A DNA stretch of 64,000 nucleotides from Girardinichthys multiradiatus (lineage: Eukaryota > Chordata > Actinopteri > Cyprinodontiformes > Goodeidae): assembly GCF_021462225.1 (NCBI RefSeq), contig NC_061811.1, forward strand, positions 25,195,663 to 25,259,662, given 5' to 3'. The position numbers were made by a program, and so were the translations under genes. A model generated the notes under the pieces. It made no database searches and was not told where the DNA came from. It was given only the letters and a program-made list of their open reading frames with translations. Position 1 is the first letter of the stretch, and every line of letters begins with the position of its first letter. Below, in pieces: positions 47,641 to 56,700 of this stretch.

Positions 47641-48790
47641 AAACATGTTTCAATGCAAAATGAGTGAATTGACCCAGAATATTTTGTATTTTTTCATGAT
47701 TACAATGTTATTGTTGGAATTTATTTTGTTACAATTGTGCAAACTGCTGTTAAAAGCTTCTAGCCCCTTTAATTTCTCAGATTTTTTAGATTGTTGCATG
47801 AAAAAATTCCCACTTATTACCACTCCTAAACTATTCTTAGAAAGAACTTGGACTGCACTGAGACTGTTTTGTCTGTGATTTTATTGTTGCATTACAGCCG
47901 AAAAGGGAGCCGCAGGATATCCAAGGAGAGTGATTGCAGTATTTTGCTGCAGTGTAGTTCAATCTACAGTATCTGGTCGTTCCTAAATGGTTCCCTCCAT
48001 CATGTGAAGGCTTTCTCTATAGGATTAATATTGTAAATGAGGTGAAGCCCTGCCAGAAGGGATATTGGGTCTGTAAAAAGTGGTCTGTTTCTTTGCCGGG
48101 ACCACTGATGATAATGGTTGGTCCCTGATTTACCAGCTTAAACCTGAGTGTGTGATAAAGCAAAAGGGATCATTTGTTTTCAGGCAAATCAGGATTGTTT
48201 TGACAGCCACAGCAGTCGACACAAAACAAAGAGAGAATTATTTTTTTCATCATCATTTAATTGATTGAAAAAGGGAAGTTTGCAGCTCTACTCATTCAGG
48301 CACAGAGGATGTATTTACATTAAGTCTTGTTTGAAGCAGTAGTAACAAAAAGCACCAGTGGTACAAACCCAAGTTGAATATGGATGTAAGCGAAACACAA
48401 ATGGCTACATTTAAAGGCATTAGATTTTTCTTTCAAAACAGAGCTCCTTGGAAAATATGCAACTGGGCCAGCTGCAGATGCTTCATGCAAGGAGTGTTCA
48501 AAAAGCACAGTCTGATGAAAATAACGTCATCCAGTTTATATCTGAACTGGCTGAAGTGTGGGAAACAAGACGTAACTAAAAAAGCTGAAATTTACAAACC
48601 AGTTCAGGCAGGCACTAAGACGTGATAAGTTATTTAATTTTTAGTTGGACAACCTGACTGATTATAACCTGACAGAATTATAAATGATCACCATAAATGA
48701 CTAATATTTGGTGGCAAGCCCAACCTACAGTATAATACTGTAAGTTGCTCCTGCTGCCTATTCGCACTAACATTCTGCTATAGAGAGCCA
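47641..48790. other. Intergenic, no gene recognised
   Basis: AT-rich sequence with short open frames only. Confidence 0.45.
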
Positions 48791-48791
48791 C

Positions 48792-49650
48792 TAAAAAGTA
48801 TTCATACCTCTTAAACTTTTCCTAATTTTATGATGCAGTGACAAAGTTCAATCTATTTTATTTCTATTTTTTAAGTTGAAGACAATAAAGATAAAAAATG
48901 TGTGGCAGCAGTTTCTGTATCTGATACCCCTTAATAAAACACGATGCAACCAATTTACTTCATAAGTCACCTAATCGTTTGATAATTAATTAATTACAGA
49001 ACACTGTATAAATACAGTGTTCTGCAATGGTTTAGAGGTTGTTTTCTTGTCAGATACCTAAATTGAACTTTTTGGCCTACATGTAAAACAATATGTGCTG
49101 CAAAACCAACACTGCACATGTCACATTGCCATCTCTGCTGTGAAACATGGTAGTGGCAGCATTATAATGTGGGGATGCTATTCTCCAGCAGGGAGAGGAA
49201 AGCTCATCACAGTCGAAAGGTGAATGGATGGTGCCAGTGGTGGTTGTTGCATGAATGTCGCCCTCAGCGAGCAACGATGTAAAAAACATTGTGAAATTTC
49301 AGAATGTCAGAGATTGGCCTTCTAGCAGGAAAATTACCCTGAACACAGATGCATTTCATCCAGTCTGACTACACTTTAGCTATTTTGCAAAGAAGAATGG
49401 ACTGAAATTTAATTTTTTTAAGTGGCAGAGACATATCCAGCTCTAGTTGCAGCAAATTATTATTTTACAAAGTCTTGACTTAGAGAAGCTGAATACAAAT
49501 GCTCACTTTCCACTTCACAAATAGAAAATACTTGTTCTGGTCTTATTCTTATAATCCCAATAAAATAGATTGAAGTTTGTGTTCGTAACTTTGTCAGATT
49601 GTGGAAAAGTTCAAAGGGTTTTGAATAATTTTGCAAGGCATTGTACTCTT
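48792..49650 (+). mobile_element. Internally deleted Tc1-like transposon
   Basis: Both ends are present: aaaagtattcatacctctta at the left, and cagattgtggaaaagttcaa with a terminal ggttttgaata at the right. Between them the 5' transposase half is deleted; 49055-49490 keeps aattgaactttttggcctac, a cagcattataatgtgggga block and ctattttgcaaagaagaatg. It is a non-autonomous derivative of the family at 26.0 and 62.6 kb. A perfect 12-bp inverted repeat sits at 48997-49024. Confidence 0.75.
48997..49024. repeat. Perfect inverted repeat, 12-bp arms
   Basis: cagaacactgta and tacagtgttctg separated by taaa, inside the Tc1 remnant near its deletion point. Confidence 0.85.
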
Positions 49651-50300
49651 GGACCAAAAAACAAAGGAGGCAAACTTTAAGAGTAAGTCTGAGGAAATCC
49701 AGGTGATGAAAAGTGATAGAAAATGTATTAAAGTCAAGAATCCCTCAGTTGTCACTGGAGGTGCAGCAAGCCTCAATGTCCTTCCTCCAAGCCGGGCAGT
49801 GTTACAATACACAGTGTGCTGGCACGGTGCAGCCTACCATGCCAGACGTGAGAAAGCACTGATCCAAAGCGGTGAGCTACACAAGCCATGGGAGAGAAGC
49901 AACCCTATCAAAAGAAACACATCGGCACACTCACACATATTTCCTCTGTCACACACCAGCGATATAAAATATACCAGACTGCCAATTAGGGCAATAATGG
50001 CTGTGGGAAAGCATGTATACTTCTCTCAAACACAAACACACACACTCACACATGTGCAGACACACACTGTTACAGTAACTGAGACTCCTAATGTCAACGT
50101 TAATAGCACCCAGTTGTTCAGTGCCAGAGACGGACCCTGTTAGAAGGAGGTGGGAGGGTGGTGGTGCTGAAGCTTAGACTAAAGAGGATTAAATTTCCCA
50201 ACAGACAGACGATTGGAACAGTTAGCAGGACGCTTTTGTGGTGTTCAGATGATTTCTAAACGACACATTCAGTTATTGCCATTTCAAACATTGATTGAAC
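49651..50300. other. Intergenic, downstream flank of otomp
   Basis: Contains a 170-codon open frame on the plus strand (49631-50143) with no recognisable domain and an irregular CA-rich part near 50030-50070. I regard it as non-coding. Confidence 0.4.
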
Positions 50301-50319
50301 AAAAGGGGGAGAGATTGTC

Positions 50320-50325
50320 TTTAAT
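50320..50325 (-). terminator. Candidate polyadenylation signal ATTAAA for otomp
   Basis: ATTAAA on the minus strand about 370 bases after the stop. A CATAAA variant also lies near 50415. No canonical AATAAA is seen closer, so this is tentative. Confidence 0.3.
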
Positions 50326-50695
50326 TAACACAGGAACCACAACTGTTTTTTCTACACTATGATCATATATTTCTATGCAATAACTTCATATTTTTTACTC
50401 TGTCTCCCATCATGTTTTATGGATTTTAGCTGATCAGCTGCTCTTGGCATTGTCCTTTCCTCGCAGCAGCTGCATTGGACAACACATCAAGCTGGTGGAG
50501 GGCAATGATAACATAAGAGGGATGACTGGTGGAATGTAGGAAGAAAACAAATGTAAAATGCAGAGCAACAGAAAACAAAAGAAAATGATGGCGAAGCAGA
50601 GGGACACAGATGGCAGGGCGGGAAGGAAGAACACTAGCATGGAGACACCAGGATGGGGTCGAAGTTGATGCGCTGGATATCTTTCCTCTCTTCCA

Positions 50696-50706
50696 TCAGC
50701 AGAAGC
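50696..50706 (-). CDS. otomp: otomp exon 9: terminal codons
   Basis: After acceptor CAAACAG at 50707, phase 1 gives Gly-Phe-Cys and a TGA stop at 50698-50696. The terminal Cys aligns with the last Cys of a transferrin N-lobe (REGTC), which supports this end. The +1 frame stays open for 23 codons and could be a pre-mutation or alternative end. Confidence 0.6.
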
Positions 50707-50747
50707 CTGTTTGTAGAAAAGAGCTGTAATGAGAGCAGCTGCAGTGG

Positions 50748-50790
<43 letters not shown>

Positions 50791-53700
50791 GCAGAAAACA
50801 CTTATACAGCCACTTAGCCGCCCACTCCTCATAAGCAAACCCACATAAACCCGATTGTCCACACAGGTGAATAGGTGGACATCATCACTCTTACCCTCAC
50901 ATTCGAAGGCCTGCAGTATGGTGGTGTAACTGGGGCCCAGCCAAGAGGTGTAACTACCCAGAACTCTCTGCAGGTGGTGGGTGGCGTCGTTGAACAGCAG
51001 ATCGGATTGGCCGTAGCCTGCCGAGCTGAACAGGCTGAAACCCTCTGTGGCGTTGCCAAACACATTCTGTTGGAGAGACAGTGTGTGACAGCACTTAATG
51101 CATGAGGGCATGCATGGATGTGCGTTGGCGTGTTCTGGGAACATGTGTGGCGCTGAGATTGAGGGCATGTGCAGCTGGAGGAACAGCGCAGGACATATCA
51201 GTCTTGCACACACTCTTGCAAAGAAAGGAGGAGGAATGAAGGTTCCCAGCTCCTATCGTCACAGTGAACTGTGCAGATACACAATCTTCACTCTGGATAT
51301 AAAATAGTGATGAACACATACTTACTGGCCACTTTATTAGTGAAACCTTGCTATTAATAAATTCTCCAGGCCATGCATTTAACAAGGTGTTGGAAATATT
51401 TTACTGAGGTTTTACTCCACACTGATCTGATAGCATCGAACTGCTGCAGATTTGTGGACTGCACGTTGTAGAGGCCATTGGAGTAACAATAAACTCTGAA
51501 TTTTGTTCAAAAAACTGGTCAGAGATGATTTGAGCTTTGTGATATGGTGCTCTATCCTGCAGAAAGAAGCCATCAGAAGATGGGTACACTGTGGTCATTA
51601 AGAGATGGGCATGGTCACAAACAATACTGTGGCTATGGTGTTTAAATGATGCTCAGTGTTATCCCACCACCATCAGCTGTCGATACAAGGCAGGTTGGAT
51701 TCATGGATTCATGTTGTTTACACCAGATACTGAACCTACCACCTGCATGGCACAGATAAAATCAGGACTCATTGGACCCGACAATATTTTTATCCGTGTT
51801 ATTGTCTAATTCCTGGGAGTCTGGGCAAATGGTGACCTCATTTTAATGTTTTTAAATGACCAACGTGGCAACTGTTGTGATCTTTCGCTACTGTATAAGG
51901 TTCCCCAAGTTGTTTGTTCAGAGATGGTTATTTGAGTTACTGTTGTCTTTCTATCATCTCAAACCAGTCTCTTCTGACCTCAACAAGGCATTTGGCAGCT
52001 GCCCCTAATGAGACCGTTTTACTTTTTCTGCCAATTTGCGTAAAGCCAATACATTTTTGTGTGAAATACCCAGCAGATCAAATATACTGAGATACTGAGA
52101 TTACCCCAGTCTGGCAGCATGTGGAGGTTCCTCCAGCTATTTCACAGTGTTAGTATTTTATGTTTCTTTACACAGTTTATCTGTTTGAGTGTACTTTTTT
52201 GTATTATCATTTTAGGATGTTTGCTAATATGGGTGCACACATTTGGTAAACACCCTATGTCTGTGCAGATTATTAAATGTTTATTTCTTTTGCTGAGGTT
52301 GAAGGAACTAGCTGGGGAGAGCAAATATGATGCAATACCAGGAAGTGGAGGAATCCATCAGGCTGCTGGAAATGGGGGACTTTACTCTGGAGAAGCTGTC
52401 AAACTCTTAATGCTCCACTGTTTAAAAGAGATTTTGGTGTTAGGATGTCTTGGTTTTCATATTTGTGTTGTAGTTGTAATTTGTAGGTTTGAATTAGTTG
52501 TTTAGATTTATTTATTGTTTTAGTTTTCTCTCCCCTCCCCTTTTTGTTGCTTGAAGGCTAGCCTGTGTGTATAAATTCTTGTGTGTTCATTGTGAGAAGT
52601 CAGTTCTTGTTTGTTATCCTTAGTTAAGTTTGTCTTAGTTGATATTTTCTTTTGGGCCCATTTTTCTGGATTTTGAGTGGTTTTGATGGATTTTGTTTTA
52701 CATTTTTTGGGAAAAATTAATGGAGGATATTTTTTGTCTACCTTTGTCCTTCGCCTTACTGCTTGGCCTCTGACATACCAACACGTACAAAGCCACTTAA
52801 ATCCATTCTCTTCCCGATTCTGATGCTCTGTTTTAACTTCAGCAAGTTGTCTATATTACATAGATGCCAAAATGCATTAAGTTGCTGCCATGTGATTGGC
52901 TAATTGAACAGAAGTACCCAATAAAGTGGCAGGTGAGTGCCTGTGGGGGCATAACACAAACTAAAACAGATAGCTGATGCATTCTACCTGTAAACGCTCC
53001 AGGTATTTCCAGACGCGGCACTTATCCTCTATGCGCACCACCACGCCGTTGGCAGGGACAGCTGACAGGTGGCATTGCAGATACTCATCCAGACCTGCCT
53101 CTGTCCCATCTGGACACAGCAGCTTGAGGTCCTCCAGCTCCAAGTCCAAGGCCCAGGATTCCTGGTTCCTACCTGGCCCAAAGGGTAAACAAGACTGAAT
53201 TTTGTTTTTTAAAAGATGGAAATATTGGTTAATGAACATATTTCTAACATTTACAGTGAAAAATGGTACATCTCTTTGATCAAGAATCACTTGTTGTGAG
53301 TGGAATATTTCCCATTTGCTATATTAGACCTAAAACCTTTTAACCTTTCTATATCCAAACAGATTTTTATGTGAAAAGAGGTAGACTACCTTGAGTTTTC
53401 CTTAGACATTAGCCTACCCCTTCTGTGCTCTCATGACCTCCTTTAATCGGTGCCACTCTGGACCTTTCTAAAGCATATGATGCAGCAAGCTTCGTTAAAC
53501 AGCTGCAGTGTTCAGAGAGCCAGTGCCAAGCTGCTCCTTCTCGTCTGTACCAGCAGAGTCTGTGCAGCATGACTGTGATAATGATCACCATTAATTTTGG
53601 ATGTTGCCCAAAGCAAAGGAGCAGATGCAGCAAGCTGAGAATTAGGATGCTATTGTTGGACAGAAAAACGCCTGGACATCTGTTTGCTATGATATCATTT

Positions 53701-56700
53701 ATTTTTTTGCTTAATTCCTGTTTTTCATCATTCTTTCTGTCTTTATAAATCTGACAGGGAGACATACCGGTGTGCCTCACTGAATTTCAGTGAAATTTGT
53801 TCATTTATCCTGGATCGCACACAGTTTCGAAAGGCAGAAATATTTTGTGCCACAATGACATCTTGTGTCTCGACTGGGAACTGCAGTCTCTGTTGTGTTC
53901 AGGCAAATGGAGCAACAGCAGTATTTAATCACCATTTATGTATTCAGGAACATTCAGAAGATTTTTTTGCTCTTACCATCTAAATTGTCAAAGACCGTTG
54001 TGTGTTTGACAAACGCAACATCGCCGAGGTTTTCAGCAACACACCTGAGAGAAAAAAACAGTTAAACCCATTTAATCTATAAAAGAATCTATAGAATCAT
54101 ATGACCAGACTTTGCAAAGAATTAATGTATTTTATACTGGCACATTCTCCCCTCAGACAAAGACTATTTCAAATAAACAAATAACCCATTGTGATAGAGA
54201 ATCAGCAGATTCCAGATATTCCACCACCAAGTGGAAAACATTTTTTCATTATTTGCACCTTTAACAATCGTTTTGAATTAAATGTGAGTGGTTTAACTTA
54301 AGTTAAATGTAGTTTCTGGGAATTTATAATTAGTAATGCATGAATTATTGTTTTCCTGGAGTATTAAAATGACCTGACACAGAGGCTCACCTCTTTTAGC
54401 CACTGGTCACAGGGCTCACCACCAAATGCAATTCAGCAGGGATGGTAGCAGAGGTAAAAAAAAAAAAAAAAAACACATCTCCAAAGCTCACTATTCAAGA
54501 CCTGCAGCAAAGAGACACATCCTGATGTTCCAAATGCTGGTCTGGACTTGATGCTAGAAGAACAGGCTTTTCTGTCCTACCATCACAAACATAAAGAGGT
54601 GGAGATTGTTTAACTCTTCTAGGACACTACTTGAAACCATGTGCTTTGGTCTGATGAGACAAACATTGAGCTTATTGGCTACAAGCACTCCAGCTGGGTT
54701 TGGCCTAAATTTATAAAACACCAACTCTTGCTAACTGTAAAGTATGGTGCAGGATCTGTGATGATATGGGCTTGTTTTTCTCTTTCAGTGTGCTGGGAAC
54801 CTTGTCATCATAAGCTCTCTGAAATGCCATGATATTTTAGGTAAAACTCTAATAAACTCTACCAGCAAACCATTGGGTCTTTTGTCAAGAAAATTATCCA
54901 AAACATATAAAGAAATCTGGATGATCTAACTGTGTCCAACCTTTATTCTCACATTTTTTTCAAGCCAAATTCACTAAAATTATAAGTAATTGTGGGCCAC
55001 AAAATATGGATTGCTCTTTGAAAACACTTGCTGTATTTTTCAAAGTTTCATGAACCAGTGTGCTATTGAGCAATGTTGCTTGATGGGGTGGGACTACTTA
55101 ATATGAATTTACTTGTTAATTACTTACTAGAAAATTTGTACCACTCTAGAACTGCGATCAGGGGCACAAAATTATTCCAAGGGCCACAAATTGTCCATAC
55201 TTTGGAGATCCCTAAACTAAAGAAATTGTTCAAGGATGAATGGTCAAAGATCCCTTCTTTTGTAAGCTTTAGCCTTGTGAAAGTATGACAGTAGTTTTTG
55301 TAGTAGTAGTAATTGTGACACTGATAATATTTGGAAGTGGTGTGATGTAAAGTGTCTTGAAATGTAGGAGGATACAGTTAAATAACTAATGACTCAATCT
55401 TTGCAATTATCTCATTCTTTGCTTTTGATTTATATCGGCTGTTTTTGTTTTTCTACTCAGATATCTTTGCATTGTCCTGTTGTAATGCATGTAATGTAGT
55501 GATGCATTGTTTCTATTATAAAAACACAGGAAACAGCGGCACTCATCCTCAGAGGAAAAGTACTTGTATGTAAAAGGTTTGTACAAAGCCTTACTGGGTA
55601 AACTTTATTAATATCTGAGCACGTCTAATTTCTAATGGTGTGCCTCCTTGAGGAAAACTATTTATTTCATAGCAAGCAGGTTTTTCCAGGTTGTAGTGGA
55701 TCTATTGGAGACAGATTTATCGAATGCCCCATCTCTGGGTGTTGTTATTGTGTTATTCCTGGAGGTATTGGTGAAGGAGTCGTACCTCAGGGCTCCTGCC
55801 TCTCCGTAATGTCTCTCCCTGTAGTTGTTGGCACAGATGTGTCTGTCATTCTCGTCTCCTATACAGGCCTCGCATAGGTTCTTTGGGTTGTTGCCTCTGG
55901 GATCATGCAGAGGGTCCTGAACGCCAGGTACGCAGCTGTAACCAAAGAAGTTCCCCACCGCTGGCAGGAGAAATGGAGAACAAGTCAGATGAAATCAGAA
56001 ACTTATTTTGACATATTTTGTTTTTGCGTCTTTAGATTTTTTTATTTATGTAGATGTAAACTAATCAATATTTTACTAAAGCAATGGCATATTTAAAAAA
56101 TAGCCTTAAAAACACTTTCCTGGAATGTTATGTTATTATGGTAAATGGCTAAAGTCCAAAATTTTTATAAAAAGACACAATGAAAGCAAGGATTTTTGTA
56201 ATTAAATCTTTCTATCTGTTCTTTCAGTGTGTTCTTCAGTGTTCCATCCCATTCCCACATTTCCACATCCCACTTCCATTCCTTCACCTCTCTGCTTCCC
56301 CCACTTCCTGCCTCTGTACCTCTCAAATACCTTCCACGCATTAATGTACATCAACACACACCAGCGCACAGACGTCACACTTGGCTTCACCTTTGGGGAA
56401 ATTGCACTGCTCTCCTACGCTGATTTGGGATGTGTTAACCAAGTAGCCGATGGGAACCGTCCATCCCACTGTGGTGCGGATGCCAGGGTGACAGGAGCTG
56501 CGCTCATGCATCTCCAGCAAGGACAAGTCTGAAGAGGAGCGCCGGGCCATTGCCACCACGAAGTACCTGATTCCATCTGAAATAAGATGGTGGGACACAA
56601 AACAGAAAAACAAAATTCAGAAATGCACTGATCAATAAGGCGGAGATTATAATCTGACAATGTTTGCTAAATCAGTGGTTGACAGATAATTAGATTTTTT

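Noticed and set aside
49631..50143. 170-residue plus-strand open frame as a gene
   Set aside because: Starts in the end of a Tc1 remnant and runs through sequence without domain, splice or conservation signals; consistent with chance.
50434..51213. 259-residue minus-strand open frame with a hydrophobic C-terminal half, as a membrane protein
   Set aside because: It is exon 8 of otomp read through its donor and intron. The part after 50895 includes the CA repeat in the intron, and the hydrophobic stretch lies beyond the proper acceptor in another frame.
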